The notes: a model not told the origin generated them from the letters alone. A stretch of DNA of 46,157 nt from Candidatus Pseudobutyricicoccus lothianensis (GCA_904419295.1 CAJFRA010000018.1:1-46157); one strand, 5' to 3'; shown: positions 35,273-44,521, counted from the first letter of the stretch. Numbers and translations: made by a program.

Positions 35273-36074
35273 GGAATTCTTCTCCTTTCCCTTGCTCCAG
35301 CTGGCGCCGCACCGTGGGCGGCAGCCATGGCAGGCAGGCCTGCCCCAATCCCGCGGCCGAATAAGCGCACACAAAATAGTGGCCGCCGCCCATGGGCAGG
35401 GCCCGCAAGGAGCAGCCCGCCCTCTGGAGCACCGGCAGCGCACCGGCAAAATCCCACAGCCTCAGATGGCTGTTGACATAGGCGCCCGGTTCCCCTTGGG
35501 CCAGGCGGCACAGCTCCAGGGAGGCGCAGCCCAGATACCGCACGGCGCTGAAAGCCCCGCACAGCCCCCAGGGGTCGCCCCCTTGGTCCGCGATCTCTTG
35601 CAGCGTCTGAAAGCCCACATGAAGCACTCCGTGCCGGGCATCGCCGCCCGGCACGGGCGGCTGAGGGGCAGCCGGGCTCTCATGGAGCTCCATGGACTCC
35701 ACATCCAGCACGGCCCCGTACCAGGGCTTGCCCTGGAAAAACAGGCCCAGGGAGATGGCGTATTCCCGCCCCCAGTAGATGTAGTTGGAGGTGCCGTCAA
35801 TGGGGTCGATGACCCACAGCCAGGGGCTGTTTCCCCTGCGGTCCAGCCCTTCTTCGCCCAACAGGCCGTGGGAGGGGTACTGCTTTGCGATCCGGCTGGC
35901 CAAAAAATCCTGGGCCCACCGGTCGTGCTGGGTGACCAAGTCGGTGTATCCCCGCTTCTGCCGGGGCTCCATCTGCTGTTCTTGCCGCAGCCGCCGCAGC
36001 TGGCCGCCGCACTCCAGCAGCAGCTGCCGGATAAAACCGGCCTCCGGCTCCCTGTCAATCATACCGGGTACCAT
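35259..36074 (-). CDS. Inositol monophosphatase-family phosphatase in the phn operon
   Basis: 271 residues. Metal site motifs are LLGEEG (GEE), WVIDPIDGTSNYI (DPIDGT), and a C-terminal WDFAGALPVL in place of the usual WDxAAG. The family removes phosphate from sugar or polyol phosphates. The gene overlaps phnM by 20 bases and phnL by 14, so it is an integral part of the C-P lyase operon. A role on a sugar phosphate from the pathway (ribose or glycerol phosphate) is inferred; E. coli phn has no such gene. Start could also be ATG 36062. Confidence 0.88.
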   Translation of the reverse strand: MVPGMIDREPEAGFIRQLLLECGGQLRRLRQEQQMEPRQKRGYTDLVTQHDRWAQDFLASRIAKQYPSHGLLGEEGLDRRGNSPWLWVIDPIDGTSNYIYWGREYAISLGLFFQGKPWYGAVLDVESMELHESPAAPQPPVPGGDARHGVLHVGFQTLQEIADQGGDPWGLCGAFSAVRYLGCASLELCRLAQGEPGAYVNSHLRLWDFAGALPVLQRAGCSLRALPMGGGHYFVCAYSAAGLGQACLPWLPPTVRRQLEQGKGEEFHVEN

Positions 36075-37263
36075 CCTTGCCTACAAAGTCGTTGCGGTAC
36101 TGCACCGCCGCCACCGGTTCGCCGTTGATATACGTCTGCCGCACCACGGGGATGTTGTTCTTTCGGGTGACGATCAGCAGATCGCCACACTTGCCGGGCT
36201 CGATGCTGCCCACCCAGCTGTCGATGCCCACGGCCTTGGCCGGGTTTCGAGAGGCCATGGCCGCAGCTTGGGGCAGCGTCAGCAGCCCTTGCTCCACCAG
36301 GCGGAAAACGGCATGGAGGATGGCCGGCGGGAAATAGTCGGAGACCAGGATGTCGGCACAGCCCCCGCGGATGGCCTCCAGGGCCGACAAGTTGCCCGAA
36401 TGGGAACGGCCCATCAGCACGTTGGTGGCGCCTACCACCACCTGCATCCCCCGTTTTCTGGCCTCCTGCGCCACCGAGAGCTCCACGGGGAATTCGCAGA
36501 TGCCCGCATGGAGCTGGCCTGTCACATAGTCCAGTTTTTCCACGCTGTCATCGTCATGGGAGGCGATGGGGATCCCCTTTTCCCAGGCCAGGTCTGCCGC
36601 CTGCTTCAGCTGCTCTTCCGTCACCTTGGCCCGCTCCATCCGCTGCTTTAAGATGCGGTCTTTTTCCTCATCGCTCTCGCTGCCGCCCATCACCTGGTTT
36701 TTGAAAAACTCCAGGTCCCGGTATTGCCCCTGGCCCGGCGTGTGGTCCATAAACGAGAGCAGCTGCATCTTTTCCTGCCGGATAAATTCCAGCAGCAGGG
36801 GGTAGCACTGCACATTGGTGATGTCGTACCGGCAGTGGAACCGGTGGCGGATCAAGTGGTCCCCCTCGTGGAACTGGCGGATGAGCTCTGCCAGCTTTTT
36901 CAGGTTTTCCGGCGTGCGCAGCTTGCGGGTGGCGGCGTCCACGATGCTCAGCGAATGGTACATCGTGGTGATCCCCTGAGAGGCCAGCTGCTTTTCCTGC
37001 TCCCGCATGGCCAGCTCAAAATCGATCATGCTCTGGGGCCTGGGCTGGATCACGGTCTCGATGTTATCCGAATGGATGTCGATGAAGCCGGGCAGCAAAT
37101 AATCCCCTGCGGCATCCACCCGCTGGGCGTGGGGATACCGGTCCTCCACCTGCCGGGAATCGGTCACTTCCTCGATCATGTGGTCCCGCAGCACCACGGC
37201 CCCCTGGGGGATCACCCGGTCCGGCGTGACCACATTGGCGTTATAGATGATAATATCCTGCAT
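36055..37263 (-). CDS. phnM: Alpha-D-ribose 1-methylphosphonate 5-triphosphate diphosphatase
   Basis: 402 residues of the amidohydrolase fold. DYLLPGFIDIHSDNIETV carries the first metal ligands, SFMDHTPGQGQYRDL is typical for PhnM, and IPIASHDDDSVEKLD and VSDYFPPAIL hold later ligands. It removes pyrophosphate from the triphosphate intermediate before C-P cleavage. It starts nine bases after phnK and is overlapped by the phosphatase gene. Confidence 0.97.
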   Translation of the reverse strand: MQDIIIYNANVVTPDRVIPQGAVVLRDHMIEEVTDSRQVEDRYPHAQRVDAAGDYLLPGFIDIHSDNIETVIQPRPQSMIDFELAMREQEKQLASQGITTMYHSLSIVDAATRKLRTPENLKKLAELIRQFHEGDHLIRHRFHCRYDITNVQCYPLLLEFIRQEKMQLLSFMDHTPGQGQYRDLEFFKNQVMGGSESDEEKDRILKQRMERAKVTEEQLKQAADLAWEKGIPIASHDDDSVEKLDYVTGQLHAGICEFPVELSVAQEARKRGMQVVVGATNVLMGRSHSGNLSALEAIRGGCADILVSDYFPPAILHAVFRLVEQGLLTLPQAAAMASRNPAKAVGIDSWVGSIEPGKCGDLLIVTRKNNIPVVRQTYINGEPVAAVQYRNDFVGKDGTRYD

Positions 37264-37272
37264 GGTTTCCTC

Positions 37273-38112
37273 CTACAGCAGCGAACTGACCAGCGTCTGG
37301 GTATAGGCGTGGAGCGGGTCTTCCAAGATCTGATCGGTGAGCCCTTCTTCCACCACCCGGCCGCCCAGCATCACCATCGTCCGGTCCGCCATCATGCGGA
37401 TCACGCCCAAGTCGTGGCTGACGATCATCATGGCAATGCCCAGCTCTTTTTGAATGGACCGGATCAGGTCCAATACTTTGGCCTGGACGCTCAGGTCCAG
37501 CCCTGTGGTCACCTCATCCAGCAGCAAGATCGGCGGGTTGTTGGCCGTGGCTTTGGAGATCTGGACCCGCTGCTGCATGCCGCCGGAAAACACACAGGGT
37601 GGGTCTTTCATACGCTCCACCGGGATCTCCACATGGCGCAGCAGCTGTTGGCTGCGCCCGATCATCTGCCCGGCGTTCCGGTTGCCGGCGGCAATGAGCT
37701 TTTCCGCCACATTGGCCCCCGAGGACAGCCGCATCCGCAGCCCCATGGTGGGGTTTTGGTAGACCATGCCCATCAAGTGGTTGCGCAAATAGCGCTTCTG
37801 CTGGCTGCTGGCTTCCAAAATGTTGGCTTGGCCCTGGTGATACAGCGAGAGGTAAGCTTCCCCCTGGGTGGCAGGGCGGTCGAAGTAGAGCGTGCGTAGC
37901 AGCGTGCTCTTGCCCGAGCCCGATTCGCCCACAATGCCCAGGATCTCACCGGGATACAGCTGGAAATCCACATCGCGCACCGCCCAGATGGTGTGGCAAT
38001 GGGGGCAGCGGCCCTTTTCGATCTCCGGGTGGCTGCGGCAGTAGTCGCAGCCGGGGCCAAAACGCACTGTGATCTTGCGCCCCTCTAAAATCGGCTGTCT
38101 GGTCTGTGTCAT
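37273..38112 (-). CDS. phnK: Phosphonate C-P lyase system protein PhnK with N-terminal zinc ribbon
   Basis: 279 residues. ABC ATPase: Walker A GESGSGKSTLLRTL, FSGGMQQRVQISKA, LLLDEVTTGLD, IVSHDLGVIRMM. Between the first strand and Walker A is an inserted Cys-rich segment, CDYC then CPHC (CX2CX10CX2C), absent from E. coli PhnK and probably binding zinc. PhnK dimers sit on the PhnGHIJ core and drive its opening. The ATG at 38112 overlaps the phnJ stop (ATGA). Confidence 0.95.
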   Translation of the reverse strand: MTQTRQPILEGRKITVRFGPGCDYCRSHPEIEKGRCPHCHTIWAVRDVDFQLYPGEILGIVGESGSGKSTLLRTLYFDRPATQGEAYLSLYHQGQANILEASSQQKRYLRNHLMGMVYQNPTMGLRMRLSSGANVAEKLIAAGNRNAGQMIGRSQQLLRHVEIPVERMKDPPCVFSGGMQQRVQISKATANNPPILLLDEVTTGLDLSVQAKVLDLIRSIQKELGIAMMIVSHDLGVIRMMADRTMVMLGGRVVEEGLTDQILEDPLHAYTQTLVSSLL

Positions 38113-38984
38113 TGCTGTTCTCCTCTCTGCTGGGCTTGCTGGCGGCGGCGTTTTTGGCAATAGCCCGTATCCGAGCACTGGTAGTACCGCTGTCCGGTGG
38201 CTTCATCGAACAGTTCATCAAAAAAGACGTTTTCTGCGCCGCACAGCCGGCATTTGCGGCCGGACAGATCCTCCTGCCGGAAGGGATGGTCTTCAAAGGC
38301 CAGGGACACCACATCCGTATGGGGCGGGATGGCGTAGATCTTCTTTTCCCGGCCGGCGCCGAACAAATAGAGGCATTGGGCCTGGTGGAGCTTGGGGTTG
38401 TCATACCGGGGGATGGGGCTGGGGTTCATCACATAGCGGCCGTCGGCCATCACCGGGTGGTCGGCCCCCCGGAACGGGCTGCCCTTGGTCAGCAGCAGTT
38501 CAAACAGGTTGACCCAAATACCGGTGTACTCGCCATCGGCATGGAGCTGCCGCGTCACTTCCTCATGGGGGTCCACGCCCCGCAGGGGTTCGGGCTGCGG
38601 CACTTGGAGCACCAGCACCTGGTCTTCCCGCAGGGGCTCTTCGGGCACCCGGTGGCGGGATTGGATGATGTCGGCTTCCGCCGTATCGGTGGTGGTCTCC
38701 ACACCGGTGGTGCGGCAGATCAGGTTTTTGATGCTCACTGCGTTGACGCTGTCGTCGTTGCCCTGGTCGATGACCTTCAGTTTGTCATGAGGCCCGATGA
38801 GGGACATGGTCAGCTGAATGCCGCCGGTGCCCCATCCCCGGCCAATGGGCAGCTCCCGGGAGCCGAAAGGCACCTGGTAGCCGGGTACGGCGATGGCATG
38901 GAGGATGCTGCGGCGGATCTCCCGCTTGGAGCCTTCATCCAAAAATGCAAAATTGTAATCGGTCTGGTTGGTTTTCTTCGTCAT
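38109..38984 (-). CDS. phnJ: Alpha-D-ribose 1-methylphosphonate 5-phosphate C-P lyase
   Basis: 291 residues. The radical-SAM enzyme that breaks the C-P bond. Four cysteines near the C-terminus, CRLC then CSDTGYC, are spaced 3, 22 and 6, the same spacing as E. coli PhnJ Cys241, 244, 266 (4Fe-4S) and 272 (radical). The N-terminal YNFAFLDEGSKREIRR and GYQVPFGSRELPIGRGWGTG are also conserved. ATG 38984 overlaps the phnI stop. All catalytic residues that I can check are present. Confidence 0.97.
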   Translation of the reverse strand: MTKKTNQTDYNFAFLDEGSKREIRRSILHAIAVPGYQVPFGSRELPIGRGWGTGGIQLTMSLIGPHDKLKVIDQGNDDSVNAVSIKNLICRTTGVETTTDTAEADIIQSRHRVPEEPLREDQVLVLQVPQPEPLRGVDPHEEVTRQLHADGEYTGIWVNLFELLLTKGSPFRGADHPVMADGRYVMNPSPIPRYDNPKLHQAQCLYLFGAGREKKIYAIPPHTDVVSLAFEDHPFRQEDLSGRKCRLCGAENVFFDELFDEATGQRYYQCSDTGYCQKRRRQQAQQRGEQQ

Positions 38985-40057
38985 GGGTTCTGCTCCTTTT
39001 TTTGGCTGCGCAGGCCGTCCAGCTTGGATTGGAATGTGACATAGTGGGGCAGTTTCAAATGGGAGATAAAGCCGTTCATCTCCAGGCAATCGCCGTGGAG
39101 GAGCACGAATTCCGCATCGCTGGTGGGGCCGGTGTCCTCCAGCGTCAAGGCGTGGTCCAGCACGGCCATGGCGATGGCCTTGGTGTCGTTGCGGCCGAAT
39201 ACGCAGCCGTAGCCCACGCCGATGCCGTTGCTGCCCGGCCGGCTGCCCATCAGCCCTTCCACCTCAGTGATCTCAATTTCGCCCACATACCAGGGCTGCC
39301 CTTCCAGCAAGGGGTGGTCCACCAAGACCTCTACCGTGCCATACCGCAGCTCGCCAATGGTGGGGTGCGACATGCCAAACCCCCGGATGTCGCTGTATGC
39401 CAGGCCGCTGATAAAGCCGGTATCCGCTCGGGTGAGGGTCTGCAGCACGGCGCTGCGCGGCGCGGGGATGGGCAGCTTTTCCATGGTCACATCACAGGGC
39501 TCCGACCGGTCTTCCGGCACTTCTTCCAACAGGCCTTCCTGGCGCAGCAGATCCAGCACCCGCGGGGCCGTATCCGCCAGTTCCTGCTGGCCGTTTTCCT
39601 CTTCGGCCTGGCTGCGGAACTGTTTTTTCCACTGCTGCAGCTCTTGCTCGTCTTCCTGGGCCAAGCTGAAATCCAGCAGGCGGTGGACATAGTCATAGGT
39701 AGGGCCCAGCACCTGCCCGCCCGGGATGTCTTTGAAAGCGGAGCTGATCCGGCGGCGGATGTGCATCTGCTCGCCCGATACGGTGCGGGATGTATAATTC
39801 CGGGGCAAGGTGCTGCGGTATGCCCGCAGCAGGAAGACCGCTTCTTCCGGGCTGCCCTCGCACTGTTTCAGCGCCAGTGCCGCATAGTCCGGCGCATACA
39901 GCCCGGCTTCCGACATGATCCGGTCGATGAGCAGGCGCATCCGCTGCTGGATCACCTCGATGGACAGGGCTTCTTCCCCGCCGGAACGGTAATCTTTGAG
40001 CAGTTGGATGGAAGCTTCTATGGCCTCCTGCCCGCCTGTCACTGCCACATATCCCAT
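38981..40057 (-). CDS. phnI: C-P lyase core component PhnI
   Basis: 358 residues, beginning MGYVAVTGGQEAIEASIQLL; the VLGPTYDYVHRLLDF and GSRPGSNGIGVGYGCVFGRN segments are conserved. With PhnG, H and J it attaches the phosphonate to the ribose of ATP with release of adenine. ATG 40057 has GGGAGG nine bases upstream and overlaps the phnH stop by one base (TAATG). Confidence 0.96.
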   Translation of the reverse strand: MGYVAVTGGQEAIEASIQLLKDYRSGGEEALSIEVIQQRMRLLIDRIMSEAGLYAPDYAALALKQCEGSPEEAVFLLRAYRSTLPRNYTSRTVSGEQMHIRRRISSAFKDIPGGQVLGPTYDYVHRLLDFSLAQEDEQELQQWKKQFRSQAEEENGQQELADTAPRVLDLLRQEGLLEEVPEDRSEPCDVTMEKLPIPAPRSAVLQTLTRADTGFISGLAYSDIRGFGMSHPTIGELRYGTVEVLVDHPLLEGQPWYVGEIEITEVEGLMGSRPGSNGIGVGYGCVFGRNDTKAIAMAVLDHALTLEDTGPTSDAEFVLLHGDCLEMNGFISHLKLPHYVTFQSKLDGLRSQKKEQNP

Positions 40058-40650
40058 TACACGCAACCTCCCATCCGTATTTTGCGGGGCACGCCCATCA
40101 GCTCGCCGTCCGGCGTGACGAAGTACAGTTCCAGCCCCTGGGGAAATTCCAGCTCCATCTGCTGCCGCTCTTCGATCCAGCGCTGCCCGGCCTGGGGCAA
40201 GCGGATGGCGATGCTCCCATCCACACCAGGCCCCTGGAGAAGGGCTTCGGGCCCGCCTTCCAGGCTGTCCAGCTGGATGAAAATCGCAGCGCTTTTGTGG
40301 GGTTCTGCCAGCGTCCCCTTTTTGGCCCGTTCCAAAATGGCCGGGCGGGCGCTGTCCATATCCTGTGCCTGGGGCACAAAGATGTAATCCGCCTCTTCCA
40401 CCCCGGTGGGCACGCCCAGCGTCACCTCATGCATGGCCTGGGCCAGCTCGTCGTCGCCCGCCACAGAAAAGCGGCACCGGCTATCCACCAATGTCATGGC
40501 GATGGCCAGCAGGCTGCCCGCCGGCTGGTGGAGCTTTGCGCTGTTTTGCCCGATGGAAAAGACTTTCCCCGGGTTGGCCATGGCCTGCATCAGCTGTTTG
40601 AACACCTGCTGGCAATCAAACACCAAATCAAATTCGTTGGCTGTGATCAT
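40057..40650 (-). CDS. phnH: C-P lyase core component PhnH
   Basis: 197 residues starting MITANEFDLVFDCQQVFKQL. The conserved AMANPGKVFSIG region near residue 25 and GPGVDGSIAIRLP fit PhnH, a dimer that caps the PhnGIJ core. The ATG at 40650 is 17 bases after the phnG stop. Confidence 0.95.
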   Translation of the reverse strand: MITANEFDLVFDCQQVFKQLMQAMANPGKVFSIGQNSAKLHQPAGSLLAIAMTLVDSRCRFSVAGDDELAQAMHEVTLGVPTGVEEADYIFVPQAQDMDSARPAILERAKKGTLAEPHKSAAIFIQLDSLEGGPEALLQGPGVDGSIAIRLPQAGQRWIEERQQMELEFPQGLELYFVTPDGELMGVPRKIRMGGCV

Positions 40651-40666
40651 GTTGCCCTCGCCCCTT

Positions 40667-41095
40667 TCAATCGAATTCATCCAAGGTCTCAAAATGTACC
40701 CGGGTGCCGGCATGGCGGGCCCTGGCCCGCTCCTCGGCTTCTTGCAGGGCGCGCCCCTGCTCGGCCAGCGCCTGTTCCACTGCCTGCCGTTCGGGCAGCT
40801 CTGTTTGGCACACGGCGTCCACCACGGCGGCGGCCAGCGCCTTTTCCGTGTCGTCCCCCATCTGCAGGGCGAACCCCCGCTGCCCTTCCAGCTCCACCAG
40901 CGCTTCCACCGCCAGCATCTCGCCCAGGTAAAAATCCGCTTTGGCCACGGTCTCCCGCATGCGGATCATCACCAGGGTCTTCGCCGGTTGGCGCAGCACA
41001 TGGACGCCGTATTTTTCCATCACCGGCCGGGCCAAGCGGGTGACGAATCCCGCTGGGCTTTTCGCCAATATCTTCGATCGTTCGATTGCTTCCAT
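40667..41095 (-). CDS. phnG: C-P lyase core component PhnG
   Basis: 142 residues starting MEAIERSKILAKSP, with VMIRMRETVAKADFYLGEML, the conserved PhnG core. It takes part in the nucleosidase complex with PhnI. Follows the second phnE by 29 bases. Confidence 0.95.
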   Translation of the reverse strand: MEAIERSKILAKSPAGFVTRLARPVMEKYGVHVLRQPAKTLVMIRMRETVAKADFYLGEMLAVEALVELEGQRGFALQMGDDTEKALAAAVVDAVCQTELPERQAVEQALAEQGRALQEAEERARARHAGTRVHFETLDEFD

Positions 41096-41124
41096 ATCGG
41101 TTCCTTTCTTATGCAGGCGCCTGT

Positions 41125-42000
41125 TCAGCGCACCGCTTTTTTCTCTTTGATCCGGGTAAAGGCCAATTCCATGGCATAGGTGAACAGCAGCACCACGCCG
41201 ATCGCCACGATGGCTTGGCCGTAGGCGTACCGGCTGAAACAGTTGGAGATCACATAGCCGATGCCGCCGGCGCCCACCGTGCCCAGCACGGAGGAAGCCC
41301 CAAAATTGTTTTCAAAGCTGATGGAGGTCCAGGCAATCAAGCTGGTCAGGGCCGAAGGCAGCACGGCTGCAAAAAACACCTTGACCCGCCCGGCGCCCAT
41401 GGCTTGCAGCGCCTCCAGCGTCTCTTGCGGCACCTCTTCAAAGCACTGGGCAAAGGCTCTGGCAAAAAAGGACGTGCTGAAAATACAGATGCCGATGATC
41501 CCCGCTTCGGGCCCGAAGCCCACGCAGACCAGCACCAGCAGCACCCAGATGATGGAGGGGATGGCCCGCAGGAATGTCATCACCGCCGACAGGCACAGGG
41601 AAAGGCCGCGAAACGGCGTCAGGTTTTTGGCCAGCAGCACGGCCAGCGCCATGCCGCCCAACAAGCTGTACACCGTGGCCAGGATAGCGACGCTGATGGA
41701 TTCCAGCAGCGAAGTGAATGTAACGCCCAACTGGCTGAAATCCAGCTTGGCCAGTTTGCCTACGGCTTCGGGGATCTTGCCCACCCCTTCAATGAGCTGG
41801 GCGCCATCCAGCCGGAGCAGCCACAGCGCCCCCAGGCCCAGCAAACCAAAAGCGATCAAAAACCAATGGAGCGCCCGGTCTCTGGCCGGGTCCTTCACCC
41901 GGATGCGCCCCCGGTGGTCGTAAAGCAGCCCTGTCTCTTGGGCATCCGGCGCCTGTGGCACATAGACCCTAGCCGGGGCGGTGCTTGCCGCTTGGTTCAT
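41125..42000 (-). CDS. phnE: Phosphonate ABC transporter permease PhnE (second copy)
   Basis: 291 residues. The N-terminal 45 residues are cytoplasmic and charged; about six membrane helices follow, and the EAA-type motif ETLEALQAMGAGRVKVFFAAVLP is near residue 205. It pairs with the first PhnE as a heterodimeric channel for PhnC. ATG 42000 overlaps the first phnE stop (ATGA). Confidence 0.94.
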   Translation of the reverse strand: MNQAASTAPARVYVPQAPDAQETGLLYDHRGRIRVKDPARDRALHWFLIAFGLLGLGALWLLRLDGAQLIEGVGKIPEAVGKLAKLDFSQLGVTFTSLLESISVAILATVYSLLGGMALAVLLAKNLTPFRGLSLCLSAVMTFLRAIPSIIWVLLVLVCVGFGPEAGIIGICIFSTSFFARAFAQCFEEVPQETLEALQAMGAGRVKVFFAAVLPSALTSLIAWTSISFENNFGASSVLGTVGAGGIGYVISNCFSRYAYGQAIVAIGVVLLFTYAMELAFTRIKEKKAVR

Positions 42001-42797
42001 ACAGACAATACCTTCTTTCTCAAATAGTTGGTCAACAGATCCACCAAGATCACCAAAAAGGCGATGAGTAAGATGACTCCCATGGCGGATTGATAGCGGA
42101 ACTGTTTGATATATCCCATCATGATCAGGCCGATACCGCCGCCGCCCACTGCGCCCACCAATGTGGAAGAACGGATGTTCACTTCCAGCGAATACAGCAG
42201 CCAAGAGAGAAAACCGGGCAGGCAGGCTGGCAAGATCACTTGAGAAATGGTGGTCAGCCGTCCGGCTCCCACTGCCTGCATGGCTTCCAGGCTCTCGCCT
42301 CCCACTTCATCGATGGTCTCGATAAAAGAGCGGATCAAAAAGCCGCAGGTGGTGATCAGCAGCGCCAGCACGCCTACCAGGTTGCCGATGCCAAAGGACA
42401 TGATCAGCAAAAAAGTCCAGATCATGCTGGGGATGTTGCGCTGGACCGAGGCGAAAAGCCGCACCACTTTTTTCAGCGGTTTCCAGGGGGCGGTGGTATT
42501 GGCCCCCAGAAAGGCCAGCAGCAGGGAGATCACCGCCGAGACCAGGCTGGCTGCCACCGCCATGCACAGCGTTTGCAGGATCCCTTCCAGCGTAGCCTGC
42601 CAATCGCTGATCTTGGGCGGCAGCAGGTCTTCCCAGATGAACATCCAAAAGTTCTCCATATTCATCAGGAAGTGGAAGGGCTGATATTGGGTGGAGATGG
42701 TGGCCACTGTAAACAGCAGGGCCACGGCCAAGAACACCAGGGTGCGGGCCCGCTTTTCCTTTTGGGGCACCAGCGGGATCTTTTTTTCCCTAACCAT
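41997..42797 (-). CDS. phnE: Phosphonate ABC transporter permease PhnE (first copy)
   Basis: 266 residues, about six membrane helices, EAA motif ESLEAMQAVGAGRLTTISQ. The sequence differs from the second copy over most of its length, so the pair is an old duplication. It overlaps the end of phnC by eight bases. Confidence 0.95.
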   Translation of the reverse strand: MVREKKIPLVPQKEKRARTLVFLAVALLFTVATISTQYQPFHFLMNMENFWMFIWEDLLPPKISDWQATLEGILQTLCMAVAASLVSAVISLLLAFLGANTTAPWKPLKKVVRLFASVQRNIPSMIWTFLLIMSFGIGNLVGVLALLITTCGFLIRSFIETIDEVGGESLEAMQAVGAGRLTTISQVILPACLPGFLSWLLYSLEVNIRSSTLVGAVGGGGIGLIMMGYIKQFRYQSAMGVILLIAFLVILVDLLTNYLRKKVLSV

Positions 42798-43626
42798 TGC
42801 CTTTTCCTCCTTCCATGTGCACCGTCAGCTGGTCCAGGGGCGTATCGTAAATGCGCTCGATCATGCTGTCCGTCAATTCCTCCGGCGGGCCGTCGAAGAC
42901 CACGCGGCCTTGGTGGATGCCCACGATGCGGTCGGCATAGGCTTTTGCTACATCCACCTGGTGCAGGTTGACCACACAGGCGATCTGCCGCTGTTTGGCC
43001 ATCTGCTGGATCTGGTCCATGATCACTTTGGAAGAGCTGGGGTCCAGCGAGGCGATGGGTTCATCGCACAGCAGCAGGGAGGGGTCCTGCATCAGGGCCC
43101 GTGCAATGCCCACCCGCTGCTTCTGGCCGCCGGAGAGCTCCCCTGCCCGCTTGTAGGCCATGCCGTCCAGCCCTACCACTTTGAGCAGTTCCAGGGCTTT
43201 CGCCTTGTCCTGTTCGCTGTACCTGCCCAAAATGGCATCGGGCGTGGACAAATACCCCAGCCGGCCGTGCAGCACATTTTGGAACACAGACAGGCGGTAG
43301 ACCAGGTTGAAGGATTGGAAGATCATGCCGATGCGGCGGCGCAGCGGCTTGAGCTCGCTTTCCCGCTGGATCTTCGCCATATCCCGACCTTCGAACAAAA
43401 TGCTGCCTTCGGTGGGCTCGATCATCCGGTTGATGCAGCGCAGCACCGTGGATTTGCCCGCACCGGAGGGGCCGATGATGACCACCAGTTCCCCCCGGTC
43501 TACGTCAAAGCTCACATCTTCCACCGCCTTGGTGGGGCCATAGTACTTTTTCAGGTGTGTAATCGCCAGCAGCGGGCCGGCCTGTGCCCCGGCGGCGTGG
43601 TTCTGGGAATCAGTCAGTGAGGCCAT
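42790..43626 (-). CDS. phnC: Phosphonate ABC transporter ATP-binding protein PhnC
   Basis: 278 residues. Walker A GPSGAGKSTVLRCIN, IGMIFQSFNLVYRLSV (typical PhnC), signature LSGGQKQRVGIARAL, Walker B LLCDEPIASLDP, and VNLHQVDVAKAYADRIVGI. Energises uptake with the PhnE pair. The start ATG 43626 overlaps the end of phnD by 17 bases. Confidence 0.96.
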   Translation of the reverse strand: MASLTDSQNHAAGAQAGPLLAITHLKKYYGPTKAVEDVSFDVDRGELVVIIGPSGAGKSTVLRCINRMIEPTEGSILFEGRDMAKIQRESELKPLRRRIGMIFQSFNLVYRLSVFQNVLHGRLGYLSTPDAILGRYSEQDKAKALELLKVVGLDGMAYKRAGELSGGQKQRVGIARALMQDPSLLLCDEPIASLDPSSSKVIMDQIQQMAKQRQIACVVNLHQVDVAKAYADRIVGIHQGRVVFDGPPEELTDSMIERIYDTPLDQLTVHMEGGKGNG

Positions 43627-44521
43627 ATTTGTCTTTGAGCTCCTCCAGATAATCGTAATCTTCGTCGTTGGCTTCGATGTAGCGGCTGTTGGGGTCTCCG
43701 AAATACTCTGCATCGTCATAGGCCAGCAGGAATTCTTTGACTTTGTCCTTCAGCTCCTGGGGCAGGTCTTTCTGAATGGCCAGCGGGCTGCCGGGGATGA
43801 CCGGCGATTCCCAAATGACTTTCAGATCTTCTTCGTTCACATTGCCCGCTTCGATCTGATTTTCGTAGGTGGTATTGGTCACGGCGCCGGCGTCCACATT
43901 GCCCTGGACCACCGCCTGGATGGAAGCCGGATGGCTGCCGGCATACATGGCTGAAGCGAAAAATTTGCCTTCGGCGTGCACATCGTCGAATGTCAGCTCT
44001 TTTTCAGGGAACTCGTTGATGATCTCATCGGTGGGGATCACATTGCCGCTGGTGGATTCCGGGTCTACAAAGGCGAATGTCTTGCCCTCCAGGTCGGCCA
44101 GGCTCTCAATGTCGCTGTCCGACCGGGCCACGATATAAGACTGGTACCCCGATTCCCCACTGGTGGCCTGCACCACCAGGCATTCTGCCCCGGCCCGTTC
44201 CCGGGCTGTCACATAGGAGAAGGGCCCTAACAAAGCCAAATGGGCTTGGCCGGTGCGCATGGCCTCCACGGCGGCGCTGTAATCGGTGGCCCGGTATGTG
44301 GTCACGGGGATGCCGATGGCCTCGCTCATCTCTTCTGCCATGTTGTCCCGCAGCTGCACGGATTTTTCCGTTTCTTCCCCGGGGATCAGCACCATCACGA
44401 ATTCATCGATGCCGTAGGGGTTGTCTTCTTGTCCGGCGGCCTGCCCCTGGGAGCACCCGGCCAAGGTTCCCACCGTCATGGCGGCGGCCATCAAAATCGC
44501 GGCCAGTCGTCTGCATTTCAT
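43610..44521 (-). CDS. phnD: Phosphonate-binding lipoprotein PhnD
   Basis: 303 residues. Lipoprotein signal MKCRRLAAILMAAAM with lipobox LAGC (Cys23). The binding domain includes LALLGPFSYV and FVDPESTSGNVIPT, both typical of the PhnD phosphate or phosphonate pocket. First gene of the operon; GGAGG precedes its ATG, with a divergent control region upstream. Confidence 0.96.
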   Translation of the reverse strand: MKCRRLAAILMAAAMTVGTLAGCSQGQAAGQEDNPYGIDEFVMVLIPGEETEKSVQLRDNMAEEMSEAIGIPVTTYRATDYSAAVEAMRTGQAHLALLGPFSYVTARERAGAECLVVQATSGESGYQSYIVARSDSDIESLADLEGKTFAFVDPESTSGNVIPTDEIINEFPEKELTFDDVHAEGKFFASAMYAGSHPASIQAVVQGNVDAGAVTNTTYENQIEAGNVNEEDLKVIWESPVIPGSPLAIQKDLPQELKDKVKEFLLAYDDAEYFGDPNSRYIEANDEDYDYLEELKDKYGLTD

